A stretch of DNA of 64,000 nt from Prorocentrum cordatum. Its lineage: Eukaryota; Sar; Dinophyceae; Prorocentrales; Prorocentraceae. A program made the position numbers and the translations under genes. This document shows positions 41,995 to 53,269 of the stretch, piece after piece. The notes below the pieces were generated by a model. That model saw only the letters and a program-made list of their open reading frames with translations. It was not told the DNA's origin and did not search any database. The stretch lies in NCBI GenBank assembly GCA_963575745.1, contig CAUYUJ010016059.1, positions 1,040,849 to 1,104,848 on the forward strand, in the 5' to 3' direction. Positions within the stretch are counted from its first letter, which is position 1. Each line of letters begins with the position of its first letter.

Positions 41995-42290
41995 CTCGTC
42001 ATCGTCGTCGTCGTCGTCGTTATTTTCGTCGTTTTTGTCGTCGTCGTTGTCGTCGTCGTCTTTGTCGTCGTCACCGTCATCTTCGTCGTCGTCGGCGCGT
42101 CGTCGGTCGTCGTCGCCGGGGTCGTCGTGCGTCGTCCGTCCGTCGTCTCCGTCGTCGTCGTCGACGTCGTCGTTGTCGTCGTCGACGTCGTCGTCGTCAT
42201 TGCCGTTGTCGTCGTCGTCGTCGGCGTCGTCGTTGGGGTTTCCGTCGTCGTCGTCATCGTCGTCGTCGTCGTCCGCGTCGTTTGCTGGGG
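41995..42290. repeat. GTC trinucleotide tract, about 0.3 kb
   Basis: Nearly pure GTCGTC with GCC and ATC variants. It is the complement of the GAC tracts in family B and at 48820-49020. Confidence 0.95.
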
Positions 42291-42299
42291 GCGGCAACG

Positions 42300-43439
42300 C
42301 CATTGCGAGCGTAGTCGTCGCCATTGCCAGGGAGGTCTGTGGACCCCATCGAACAATGTTCCCGGGGAGGCGGGGTGGGGGTCTGGACCGCCTGGATAAT
42401 TCTCTGTCGGAGCGGGCGAGTCTGCACCCCCTAAATCCCAGGGGCGGGGGGTTCGGGATCCCCTTCATTTTCGTTCAACATGTAAACTGTGTCGTCCATG
42501 TTGCGACACGCGTGGCAAAATTGAGCGGGGCGCGCATCCCGTGCGAAATGCCGGAATGCCACTCGTACCTTACATGTAACTCCCGCTCGGGCGCGGCGCG
42601 CATTTGTCTCGCGCGTGTCCGTCGCCGCGCTAGCGGGCCAAAGTGTCGGCGTCGCCTATGCACCGCGCAGGTTTTGCCTAGGGGTGGCGCTCCCGCCGCG
42701 ACGCAGCGCAGATTTGGCACTCGCAAATTTTCTGGGGGCCGCGCGACTTGCCGTCGCCCGAATGTCGCGCGCGCGCGGATCGGAAATGGCGTTCCAGCGA
42801 GGGCGCGGCGCACGGCATGTTCGCTGACGTGCGCGGAAGCAACGGCGGCAGCGGGGCCACGCGGGAGCGGGCCAAATGCCGACCTCGCCAAAAACCTGCG
42901 CCACGGTTGAATGAAATCGGCCATGCTGTGTCAGCGCGGCGCGCGCTTCATCTGCGCCGCGCCAATCGAAAGTGTTCCTCATCCCGCCCGCGCGCGGCCG
43001 ACGTCGCTCTCTCCTCGCCAAGCCGTCGGAAGCGAGACCTCGCGCGCGCGCCTTCCGTTTGCGAAGTGGCCGCGCTTTCCAGAACCAGTGCTTAGTTGCG
43101 CCGCGCTTGCGTTGGCGGTGGTGTGGGTGGGGGGGGGGGGGGGGGGCAGGAATGGGCGGGGCGGCCCTCTGGCTGGCTCGACCTAGCTAACTTGACACAC
43201 AATCATGCACCTAGCCCACCATCGCACCCAAACCCCGAGACATCCAGCTCACGCTGAACAGCCTGAGAAACATCCAGGACAAGTTATGGCCACAGCATCA
43301 AATCCTGGACCAGCTCCAGCAAGTCACCCAAAATGCCGCCCACGCGGTGGGCACAACAAGCAAATCACACACATGACAGGACACCCGCGTCGCGCCGAGG
43401 CGCGCTCCGCGGCGGAGTGGGCGGGCAGCGCCACGGCGC
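42300..43439. other. GC-rich, no gene recognised; 18-base G run
   Basis: CGCGCG-rich mixed sequence. The poly-G is at 43129-43146. Short frames on both strands carry no motif. Confidence 0.4.
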
Positions 43440-44040
43440 TCAGAGGTGGAACGTACCAAACATGCTTCCAATCGAAATTACCCCCAAGCCAAGAAGCGAG
43501 CATTTGCCCATGGCCCGTTGACACGCCGAAGAGTTCAAGTCAACATGCAACGCGGTGTGCCTCCAATTTGCGCCATTCAGTTCCGTCAGCAGCGAGGTTG
43601 GCCCAACTGTCGGATATCGCCTCAACGCCCTTCTGCTGCAAATACATTACGACACCATCTACCCATATATCCTTGCGCCGACGGGCCGGGCGCCCCCTGG
43701 GAATAGCTTGAAAACCCCGCGTGCCAAGACGGTGCGTTCGACGTCCACCTAACATAGCTTGACGGCGCCACTCGGCGCGGGAGTATCCGCGCCTTCCTGC
43801 GCCAAACTTTCTTCCGGTCGTCAATGTGCAATTTCTTCACGTAATGTTCATCGCTGGCCATCGCGCGCTGCGTCCAAGAAGTCCACGGCACTATGCCACC
43901 ATGCCTCTCGCTGTCGTTCTCCGCGCGGAACTCTGTGGACGCGCTGTCGCTAGCATCGAGAAGCCCATCGGTTCCTGGGCCCGCGCATGGGGCCGCGACG
44001 CCCCGGTCGACCGCGTGCCTGCGAGCCCCGGAGACCATCC
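43440..44040 (-). pseudogene. C-terminal region of the RTE-like element
   Basis: Fragments such as DEHYVKKLHIDDRKKVWRR (about 43870-43800) resemble the basic, Trp/Arg-rich post-RT tail of RTE-like LINEs. The assignment rests on position and composition; frames are broken. Confidence 0.3.
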
Positions 44041-44684
44041 GCAGCCCTTCTCTGCGTGCGCTGCAGCTTCGGTGGCGCGTCGTGCGTCAACGTCCACGAC
44101 GACGCCCCGCGGCGCACCGTTGGCGCCGCAGCGCCCAACAACAGCTGGAGCCACCGCGACGAATCGTGCACAGGTCCGAAAGCTCAGACTTTCTCGCCAG
44201 GAAAGCTCGCCGGGCCGCGAAGATGCGACGTCCCATCTCCGGGCGAATGTCTGGCGACGTCCTCGGCGCATGGTCCGAGTTCTTCACCGCCCAGCTTGTG
44301 CCCTAGCATCGCACTTGCCAGATCGCCAACTAGAAGTTCTGCACCCCTCCCCCGTCATCTCCCCCTGGCGGCGACTGCTCGCGCCTTCGCGTGCAAGGGG
44401 CGGCCTCGACGGCGGCGGCGGCGGCGCGAGGGGGGGGGGGGGGGCGCGTCGACATCGGCGGCAACTGCGCTCGCATCGGACAGCGCAGTGCCGAGATGGC
44501 GCTGCGTCCTGCCATGCAGGGGCGCGTCGTCAACGCGACGCAAATGCTTCAAATTCGACGATGCAAGCAAGCCACGCGGGACGCCGCATCCTCTTGCCAG
44601 CCACCTATCCTCGACCAGGCGCGCCGCGTCGCCCAGCGAGCATTGGCGGATCAGCGAGCTGGGAAGGCGTCAATGCTGGGTGCC

Positions 44685-45414
44685 TCACTCAAGTCGAGAA
44701 ACATGTGCTCCGCCTGTCGGTCGCAACTTGGGCCGCTTGTCTGGCGCGCAGATGCCCCAATGCTTTGGCGCATTGAATCGGCGCGCCACGGCGATAGAGT
44801 GAACGCCGCAGTGCTTGGTGATCAATGGAATCGAGCGCTTGGTGCTCCATGGAGAATGACCCTCCTTCGTTTTCTCCAAAAGCACGGCACCTGAAGACAC
44901 GCGGTCATCCGTAGAGAATCCCGCATTGAGACCAGCCTGGTCGTTGCTCTCATTGGCGCCCAGCATGGGCTGCGACCTGTTGCGCAAGACGCGCGCGAGC
45001 AGCCTGCGCCAGAGAGGGGGGATGGTGTGTTCGGCCAGCAGTTCCGTGGAAGCCACTCGTCTCCAGCCATCTGGAGATTATGATCGCGGCCCTCCTCCAT
45101 GACGTTGGCGGCGGCGCATTGGGACTGGTCGCGCGATTGTGCGGGCCAGTAACGACATCAAAAACGACGTATCCAGCGTCTGCGGTCATCTCTACGACCG
45201 CCCTGGCGCTGTCTGTGCATCTGTCCCAGTTGAATTGTTGCGCGGCCTTCTGGGTCGCGACGCGGGCGGGCGGAACAACTCTGCCACGGGCAATGGTGCT
45301 CGCCATTCCCGGGAGCGGTTCCACTCGGCATCGCGACGAAAAACGCTGCTCGCAGAGTGCGGCAACAACATTCACCACGTCCTTACTTGTGTATTCTAGC
45401 TCGGAAGTCTCCAC
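44685..45414 (-). pseudogene. Reverse transcriptase of the RTE-like element
   Basis: TSKDVVNVVAALCEQRFSSR (about 45390-45330) fits the helix before the RT fingers. Then LLARVLRNRSQPMLG and NDQAGLNAGFSTDDRV (about 45020-44890) correspond to the Arg-Val-Leu...Asp-Gln-x-Gly-Phe-Arg-x-Gly-x-Ser-Thr block of LINE RTs. In the next frame ALDSIDHQAL (about 44845-44815) is the motif A segment (usually DFxKAFDSIDH), followed by a Gly-Ala-Pro block and RARQAAQV. The YADD box was not found; sequence below 44690 is interrupted by a 15-base G run on the plus strand (44430-44444). Confidence 0.6.
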
Positions 45415-45839
45415 CGCAGTACTGATGCGGCTGGCGCGCTTCTCCCGGCGCAGATTTCAAACCCGCCCCAGGGCGCGCGTGCTCAGAACGGGCCTCTCTG
45501 AAGCGCCGACGTTCTCCGGGCCCTTCCGCCCATGGATCAAAACTCGGATTCCCCCCCGGAACGCCTGGAAGTTCGCGCCGTTGGCGGCGCGGGCGCCGGC
45601 GCCATTTGCAGCGGCAACTTCGGCCAATGCCCGCCCCGCCTTGCCCGCGTTGTCGCTTGAATCGCCATCCCGCGTCTTCGAAGCAACCGGCGTGCTCGCT
45701 GCTGAAACGCGCGATTTTTGCCGTCGGCGTGCTACCACCGAATCCGTCGCGACCGACGCCTCGGATGTTTCTTATCTCTGGCCTCGCCTGTCCGAGCGCG
45801 CACGCGCGTGGCGCCGCGACGCGACCCCATGATGACGTC

Positions 45840-46673
45840 GCGGGCGGCGCAGACATCCACGGCGCCTCTCCGCGCGCTCCTGTCCACGACGAAATTATCT
45901 ATCTAGCGCGGTCCATAATTCCATCCTGCGCGCGTTTCTCGTTGGGCCGGCGGCTTCGGAAGGAACTCATCAACGAAACCCCGCGCTTGAGCCAACGGCC
46001 GCTAGAGCTTTCGCAATTGAGACCGCGCTTCCCGATGACATTCAAACTTTCTGTCTCCAGCCAACTGCCCACTTCTGCCTTAAAACCGCCCCCCCCACGC
46101 GCGCGCGCGCAGCAAAAAAAAACTGCATCTGTTGCAGCGGGCCTGCCCCAGAATGCGCGCGATTGACGCGCGCGCGAGCTGGGCGCGATCGTCGCCATGC
46201 CCAGAATTCGGAAAATATGAAATAACTAACCGATGCGTGATATCCCTCATCTGCACGTCGATGGGTTCACGCCTTTCTGACATAGCCGCGACGTTGCTAC
46301 TGCGTGTAGCCCATCTTCTGTGCGTAGTAATCGCAGGCCGCGCTGGTTACCGAGAACCCAGATCCAGCGACAACGCGGCCACCAACCCCCTAGCGGTAAT
46401 CCGCTAAGTTTCAGTTTGCAGCAATATGTCCCACGCTATCCCATGAAGCTCCTGTAACAGATCTCTGAATCGGTCTTCGTTTGTAAGGCTTCGCACGTTT
46501 TTCTGGTGGACCATCAAACGGCATGACGCACCGGAATGTTCGCCAATGTCGTTGCCCAGCTGCGTCTTTACGCCGCGCAGCGCTGCCAGAGACAACTCGC
46601 CTGGGACGATGCTGCATTTCTCTTTTCCCCCGTCTCCGTGAACTTCCGGTGGCCAATCCATCCTTCCAGTCAT
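45840..46673 (-). pseudogene. AP-type endonuclease of the RTE-like element
   Basis: Three frames give the domain. NVRSLTNEDRFRDLLQELHG then AWDILLQTET (46500-46405) is the N-terminal strand and the catalytic Glu (usual WDIxxLQETW, with one residue lost). RLVISYFPNSGHGDD (46215-46170) is the Val-Ile-x-Tyr-Phe-Pro-His-Ser-Gly strand. FKAEVGSW (about 46085) stands for GDFNAEVG, with the Gly-Asp lost or out of frame, and SDNFVVDR then VIMGS (45905-45830) for the Gln-Ile-Asp-x-Phe and Gly-Ser-Asp-His segments. The order and spacing fit an RTE-type EEP nuclease that nicks DNA for target-primed reverse transcription. Confidence 0.6.
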
Positions 46674-46731
46674 CGTCCGGCCTTCTCCTATTCCTCCGCA
46701 GCCGCATGTTGGTCTCCACGGAACCCTTCAC

Positions 46732-47369
46732 CTAGAGCCCTTCCCCGTCGTACTTCATGGCGCCGTCTTCTACCCAGGCGGCCCGATTACCTTTCAACGC
46801 CACTGCCTTCTTCTCCCACCTGATCTGGATATCCTCGAGCACATTGCCCTTCTCATCGTGGAGCTGATGCTCAACAAGTGTCACGCGTTTGTCCTCCAAC
46901 CTTTTGACGAAGCCGTCGCTGCATGTGGAAATCATCTCGTCGCCGTTCATCCCATTCCGCCTCGCACCGCTCGTTTTCTTGAGGAAATCCACTTTTGGCC
47001 GCAACCGTGGAGAACTGCAAGACCCCGATCCAAGACGAGCCACTGAAAATAGAAACCTTGCTGATTTGCTGATTCACCCCGACGTCCCCGATCATCTGCT
47101 GAAACTCACGCATGACCTCATCTCCATCCTTCTGCTCTCACAATCCTTTGACGATGACCGGAAGCTCCCGGAAATCTTCGCCCAAAGAATATATGTCGGT
47201 CCCTGCTGGTCTCATGGTCTTGCTCTCTCACTCTTCCTTTCGCAATGTCCTTCACCATGGTTGACAAGTCCCCCTTCATCGTGGCCAGCCCCTCTTTGAC
47301 CATGGCTGTGGACTTGGCCTGATGAGCGATCGCCTTCGTTTCCTCCACATCCTTTCTCGTGTGTTTCAT
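46732..47369 (-). pseudogene. ORF1-like region of the RTE-like element
   Basis: A predicted coiled coil, EETKAIAHQAKSTAMVKEGL and on to MKGDLSTMVKD (47340-47260), is followed in other frames by FQQMIGDVGVNQQISKVSIF (about 47105-47040) and an Arg/Glu-rich tail ending at 46732. The second block could be an RRM-like fold as in some LINE ORF1 proteins, but I cannot prove it. At least two frameshifts. Confidence 0.4.
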
Positions 47370-47594
47370 GGCCTGCCTCAGTCCTACATCATGTGCACAA
47401 TCGTCTTGAGCATTTCCTTCGCGCTCTTCTCATCCTCTACATATTCCTATTCGTCATCTACACGAAATGTATTTTCCTTCGGAGTTGAGCCAGTACTCGA
47501 GTCCGCCGTGGTTTGTCTGGACTTCTCCATGGTGACCGCAAAAGCCCAGAGCAACAGGGATAAAGACAATGACTTCCCGTACGCGGCCAATCTA

Positions 47595-47630
47595 CTTGAG
47601 CCAAGATGGCTACTTGAGGGGATGGCACAG
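47595..47630 (-). other. Tandem spliced-leader relics at the 5' end of the RTE-like element
   Basis: Inner relic: TAGCCATCTTGGCTCAAG at 47612-47595, one mismatch to the last 18 bases of DinoSL. Outer relic, directly upstream on the same strand: a degenerate TGCCATCCCCTCAAG at 47627-47613. Two leaders in tandem, oldest innermost, are the mark of repeated trans-splicing and reinsertion. Confidence 0.7.
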
Positions 47631-48289
47631 AACATGAGAAGGAAGTTGAGGAAGGCAGGCTATGTGTTGGGACAATTTTCAGGCTGTCTCAGCTCATGGG
47701 GAGACACGTGCACAAGGAAGCCCACCCAACATCATCCATTTGTTCCTCGTAGCGCCTCCCGCTCCTTCTCACCTCCGGCTGGCCAAACATAGAATGGCGC
47801 AGGAAAGAGTGGTGAAGAAGTGTAGCGCCCGACTGGTAGGCTGGACTCTACAATGGACGTGTGGGAAATCGCATGCTAAGTTGAAAATCGCAGTGGCGCA
47901 AGTCAAGGGTTCACTTTGGTGGTATGTGCCAGCATGGCGACATCTTCACTGTTGCCATACAGAGCCCGCCATGCCTGAATCGCGGGCGCACGCGCCGGCC
48001 GTGCAGGTCGTACAATCACGATGGGCATGGGGAAACTCATTTCTGGTCGAAACACGGCGACCCAATGCTTTCGAGGCATGTCCCCACTGGAGTGCGGAGG
48101 GGAACATCAACATAATAACGCGTATGACCAGGATGCAAAAAGAAATGCCCAGCACCAAGGACGATCGAGACGATCATGATGGGAAACGGAGGGAGACAGA
48201 CATGGGGAACGGCTGTAGGTGTATGTGTTCTACTGGCTGCATTTGTATAGCACGAGAAACCTCGATGATTCTGGGGATGTCTGAGAGGG
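47631..48289. other. No gene recognised
   Basis: A plus-strand frame of about 165 codons opens at ATG 47794 and ends at 48294. It has no motif and an unremarkable composition; I do not call it. Confidence 0.35.
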
Positions 48290-48815
48290 CGTGATCCTCC
48301 CTCGTCCCTCCTCGTCTCCGTCCTTTCCTCCTTTCGCGTCCGTCGTTATCCGTCCGCCGCTCCTCGTCCTTCCTCCTCCATTTCAACTCTCTTTCTCCTC
48401 CTTCACCTTCTGCTCATTGTCATCCTCCTACCTCTCTGCTCATCGCGGCAGCCTGGTGCCCATTTCCTCACTTCTGCTAACTGTTTCCGAATTCCTTCCT
48501 GCATCTTCCCTGTCACTCCTTACGGCCTCCTTCCTGCTCCACCCGTCCCCCCTGATGTGACATCGCGATCGGTTAACGTTTCGCTCCCTGTTCGACTCGG
48601 GCCCTGCTTCAGTCGCCCTCCTCCTCCTCCTCCTCCCTTTCCTCCTCTTCCTCCTCCTCCTCCTCCTCCTCCTCCTCCTCCTCCTCTCCTCCTCCAAATA
48701 TTTCCCCCATCCTCGTGATTACACTTTCCTCCTCATCGCTATCCGCCTTCACCGCCTCCTTCCTGCCCCTCGCCCCTCTCGTCATCAGCAATCTCCTCCC
48801 TCAGCCTTCCACGAC
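48290..48815. repeat. CT-rich and TCC trinucleotide tract
   Basis: Pyrimidine-rich throughout; a near-pure TCC run lies at 48610-48693. Confidence 0.85.
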
Positions 48816-49022
48816 GACGACAACCACGGCAACGACGACGACGACGAAAACCAATGACCGACGACGGGCGAACGGCAACGACGCCGACGGACAACGGACG
48901 ACGATCGACGGACGACGATGACGCCGATGACGGACAACGGACGACGACAGACGGACGACCGACGACGATGGACGACGAACGTGACGGCAACAACGACAAA
49001 GACGACGACGGCCACGACGATC
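48816..49022. repeat. GAC/CGA trinucleotide tract
   Basis: CGACGACGA with ACGGAC variants; degenerate but clearly triplet-based. Confidence 0.88.
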
Positions 49023-49062
49023 CGAGGTAACTCGGCCGTCCGCTGACCCCCCCCCCCTCCAG

Positions 49063-49548
49063 TACAACGGCGTACTGGGCAGCAAGCTGATGGCCTGCTC
49101 CATTGCCTCCCGCTCGGCCGCTCGGAGGAAGAGGAAGGCACGGGCTTATTGTCTCGTTGTGCTATTCTGGTAGGTCCCCCAGCTCATCAAAGTCTGCCCC
49201 GCCCGTCAGGAACTGTCCGCCCGACCCGCCTCTCTCACCCTATCGGGATTTACCCAGGAAGTGGCATGATAGCCCCCCCCCCAAAGCGAGCCCGTTCGTA
49301 AACGAAGGGGCCCGAGGGCCTGGGGTATACATGCTGATCGACACGAGGGCAATGAAGAGCGGACGAACTTAACCTGAACGCTCTTCCAGCCCCCGACGCC
49401 ACGGAAGAACAAGAAAACGTGTTTCAGCCGTTTCAGCGAGGGCCCCACCTGGCGCCCAGTGCACAAGGGGGCCATCAATAACCAGTCTGACGTGTACAAG
49501 CTGGTCCTTGGGAAGTGGTGGAGAACCCCAGAGGCCAATATCACGTGA
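49063..49548 (+). other. Possible exon pair, no family recognised
   Basis: A pyrimidine tract ending in CCTCCAG (49062) opens 107 bases of stop-free sequence, ending at a donor GTAGGT (49170). A second acceptor, CTCTTCCAG (49389), precedes a compact frame ending in TGA at 49546-49548, with KNKKTCFSRFSEGPTWRPVH and VYKLVLGKWWRTPEANIT. Joining the two by these sites does not give the second frame, so they may belong to different transcripts. The composition looks more coding-like than its surroundings. Confidence 0.2.
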
Positions 49549-50507
49549 CAGATATCGCACCAGGAGATCTGGGATGGGGGGCGAGGGGGGTGAGCGAAGA
49601 GGAGGAAGCAGGAGGGCAGGAAGGAAAGGGGAAGGACGAGGGAGAGCGAGTCGCTCCGCGAGGAAGCCCTGCCAGCTGCACGCTGCCGATCGCATGCGCG
49701 TGCCCCTCGGCCCCTGCGGCGGTGCCCTTACGACCAGTCTGAGCCTGAAAGCGCTTTCCCGCCGTCGCCGGTGACCCCCAAGCCTTCCGAGCAGCGCACG
49801 TCCGGCTGAGTGGTTCGGTGGCTCCGCGCGCCGCGGCCGCTGTGGCCTGGCTGAGGCCGCGGGCGCTGGGCCTGGTGCTTGGTGGCCTGGCTGAGGCCGC
49901 GGCTGGGGCCGCGGGCGCGGCCCCTCCGGCGGCAACTCCCTCTCGGGGACGGCCGGGGGACAGCGCATCTCCTGCCGCAGGGGGTCTCAGCACCGCCGCT
50001 GGGAGCAAGGAGGGTCGAGACCACCAACACCATAGCCAGAAGCCGTCCGAGGTCCTCCCGGTGGTATGATCCGCATTTCCAGAGTCAAGCCTGGGGAAGC
50101 ATCAGGGACCTCCTCGCTGGAGGTTACCGACTGGCGGTGGTAGTGCCAATCTTATATAGGCCCTGCGACAGGGAAGGGGGAGCGTCGCACGTCGGAAATG
50201 GCACGGACAGAAATCTGCACAATGCCCGACCGCAGATGCTGTCCAGAACCGACAGCGTCCGCTGCTGGGTAGGCGACTTCTTGTCTCAAATGGGCAATGG
50301 CCGCGGTGACACTGACAGCGATCCCTCCTCATAACAAATAGATACGGGTATGATGCTGTCCCTCGTCCCCGGTAGACTGGACCTTCTGCCCTGGAAAAGA
50401 TGTATTCATTCCGTATCCTGCTGTTGCGGCCCTGGGGGATCCTAACAAGGCAAAGCCCATCAGCCGCTAGTTTTCTTCGCAACGACAGGAGGTGTGGCTC
50501 TCGGGCC
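49549..50507. other. No gene recognised
   Basis: GC-rich, with a short duplication of GTGGCCTGGCTGAGGCCGCG near 49845 and 49880. Open frames on both strands are Ala/Pro/Arg-rich. Confidence 0.4.
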
Positions 50508-50700
50508 GCGGTATATATATATATATATATTGGTATTTGTATATCTACACAGGTTTGTGTATATATATATATATATGTGTATACACGTACATACATTCAT
50601 ACATGCATACACGTTGATGTATGTGCGTTGGCGCACACACATATAGGTGTATGTATACGCACGCCCATCTAGGTAGATGTTTATGAATTTAAGAATTTGT
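50508..50700. repeat. TA and TG/TA microsatellite
   Basis: TATATA runs at 50512-50530 and 50560-50580, then TACATACATTCATACATG-like sequence. Confidence 0.9.
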
Positions 50701-50894
50701 CTATGCATAGTTATGCCGCGTGTTATTCACATGACGCCCCGTGTGTGTGCATTCGTATAGTTACACACATTACTCTGGAACCACGCGCGCTTCGCGCGCG
50801 TAAGTTTTAGTTGAGGTCACAACCATGTGCGACGTACGGAACATGATGGCTGCGAGCTTCATTGACGCTCGTCCTCGTCCTAGTGTGCGCCCTC

Positions 50895-51080
50895 TTCGGC
50901 CATGTTGCGGTGCTCTTTGAAGGTTGACGGGGGTTTCTTGGGACGTCTTGAAAGCATCCTGGGTTTTTCGGAAGCCGTCCCGGGCATCTTGGCTGGTCAT
51001 TTTGATGAGGGGGGGGCGCCTCTTTGGACCATTTTGAACAGTGGGGCCGCCGCGGAGCCCCCCAGACCTCCCCAAGACGG
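50895..51080 (+). repeat. Dispersed repeat family C, copy 1
   Basis: Shares with 52800-52990 the order GGTTG...GGGGGCTTCTTGGGACGTC, CCTGGGTTTTTCGGAAGC, TCATTTTGATGAGGGGGGGG and GACCATTTTG. No coding content is supported. Confidence 0.7.
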
Positions 51081-51829
51081 TCCAAAAAGCGAGCAGGATC
51101 CCGGGGCAGGAGACGACGACGACGACGACGACGAAGTCGGCGCCGCGGCGCCAGGAAAGAGAAACTGGCGGGAAGGGTTAGAGGGTTGATGGGAAAGGGG
51201 GCGTGGGGAAAAGGGGAGAAAAAGGGGGGAATGAGGGGCGACAGACGATGCGGAGGAGAATTGACAGAGGCAAACAGTAGTCTTCGTCTTCTCTGTTTCT
51301 CGGGAGCTCGAGGTGCAATGCACGTTGAAACGTCGGCGCGCCCGCGGGCCAGGGCCCCCGACCGAAGCATCCCGAGGGAGAGCACCAAAACCCTGAATAG
51401 CCTGCGGTCCGTGCTGCGCAGTACTGGCGCGGACCTGGCACACAAATGCGCCACACAAGGTGCTCCGAAAAGAAACGACCCGGCGGGAGAGGAGGACGAG
51501 CAAGAGGAGGACGAGAAGCGAACAACATTAAACAGGATACCGCACCGAGGGTGGGCTGGCATTCCCCGGGCAGAAAGACAGCTCGCGAGTGCGCACACGT
51601 ATCGACCGATCTCCGAAGCACTCGCAATGTGGATCCACACGAGCGAAAGAGGAGCAAGGCAGAAAAAGAAAGCTGAAGAAAGAGGGGGGGAGAAGACTAG
51701 TGCCGCAGACGCGGACTCTCACGTCGGGCCAGTCGGGTCAGGCAGATCCGCCGGCAGTTCACATAAGAACACCATGTGCAGACCGAGGCAACAGGCGCCA
51801 TCAGCATCGTCATTTGAATAGTCAATATC
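51081..51829. other. No gene recognised
   Basis: A GAC run at 51115-51133, then a GGGGGA-rich patch and mixed sequence with frames on both strands lacking motifs. Confidence 0.4.
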
Positions 51830-52670
51830 AGGGTCCTCGTGTGAAGCATCCGCATCACCAAGGACGTCATCATCATCTTGTTGTCAATGTCGTTATCACC
51901 ACCCTCATGATTGTCGTCGCCGACCTGATCATCATCATCATCCTCGCCATCGTCGTCGTCATCGCCATCGCCACCGTCATCGTGAGTTCACGTGCCCAAG
52001 AGAGACGTTCCCGCAGAACGCGAAATGTGGGCTGTCGGACATCATCCTCATCATCAGCATCGCCATCTTCATCGTCGTCACCAGCATGAGCAATATTGTC
52101 GCCGTCATCGTCATCGTCATCGTCATCTTCATCGTGGCTCAACGCGACTGCATCGCCATCATCATCGTCGTCGCATCGTACTTATCATTGTCATCCGTAT
52201 CGTCATCAGCATGGTCGTCATGTGCATACTCAGCACCAGCAGGATCGTCATCATCATATACTGGTCAGCTTTGTGCTCAACATCTGCATGACCGCCGTCT
52301 TCCTCATAGTCCACATCATCCTACTCGTCATCGTCATCGTCATCGCAAGCTTGCGTGCTCTGGGGAGACGGTATTGGAGAACGTGAAATGGGGGCTTGAG
52401 GGCATCTCCAGCATCATCACTATCATCATAATCACCACCGGCATCGTCCTCGTTGTCATTGTCATTGTCATCAGCATCATCATCAGCATCATCATCATCA
52501 TCAGCATCATCATCGTCATCATGAACACACTCATTACCATTTTATTCATCAACAGCAGCATCAGCATCATCATCGTCATCATGAACACACTCATTACCAT
52601 CATCTTCATCATCATCAGCAGCAATATCATCATCATCATCGCCACCGTCGTCGAAGTCCTTTTTGTCCAT
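51830..52670. repeat. ATC/GTC trinucleotide field
   Basis: CATCATCGTCATC runs with unique islands. A 50-bp block (ATCGTCATCATGAACACACT onward) is repeated at about 52513 and 52576. Confidence 0.9.
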
Positions 52671-52679
52671 GATGGAACT

Positions 52680-53075
52680 GTTCTGGGCCGTCATGGGGGG
52701 CTCTGGGGGTCTTGAGGGCCCGTGAGAGCTGTCTTAAGAGCCTCGCGGGGCCCTCTTGGGCAGTCATGGGGTCCCCTTGAGCTGTCTCGGGGCCCTCTTC
52801 GGCCGTCTTGAGGCGCTCTTGGGAAGGTTGCAGGGGGCTTCTGGGGGCGTCTTGGCGGCACCCTGGGCTTTTCGAAAGCTGTCCTGGGCGCCAGGGCGTC
52901 TTGGGCCGTCATTTTGGTGAGGGGGGGGCATCCCTGGACCATTTTGGGCAGGTCTCGGGGACTTCGCGGCGGTTGAGGGGGAGGCTGTTTGGACCGTTTT
53001 GGAAAGGTCTGGAGGGCTTCACGGCGGCTTCGTGGGTCGTCTTAGAGGCCTCTGGGACTGCTACCTGGTAAGAAC
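52680..53075 (+). repeat. Dispersed repeat family C, copy 2
   Basis: Built of GGGCCCTCTTGG and GGCCGTCTTG short units with the family landmark TCATTTTGGTGAGGGGGGGG near 52910. Confidence 0.75.
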
Positions 53076-53269
53076 GAGCTCGCCACCCTTCGGGACCCGT
53101 CGCAAATCGATCAGAAACCGTAATATTATCCCGGCAAAGCAACCTAACAGCGATGTGTAGAAGCATATATGGAAACATTCCCCTTAAGATCCAGATGAGA
53201 ATCCAGTTGTAGAATTCTCCTGTTCTCGCAGTCGCAGTCGCATTCGCGATGACAGTCGCAGTGGCAACG

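Larger units (their letters stand above)
43440..47612 (-). mobile_element. RTE-like non-LTR retrotransposon remnant with spliced-leader relics
   Basis: Minus-strand order: SL relics (47630-47595), ORF1-like coiled-coil region (47369-46732), endonuclease (46673-45840), linker, reverse transcriptase (45414-about 44690), C-terminal Trp/Arg-rich region (44040-43440). Every part sits in a different frame from its neighbour, so the copy is a pseudogene. It differs from the element at 6195-10089 in its endonuclease and RT signatures, so the two are separate families. Confidence 0.65.

Noticed and set aside
47794-48294. Plus-strand frame of about 165 codons
   Set aside because: No motif, no splice or leader context; could be chance.
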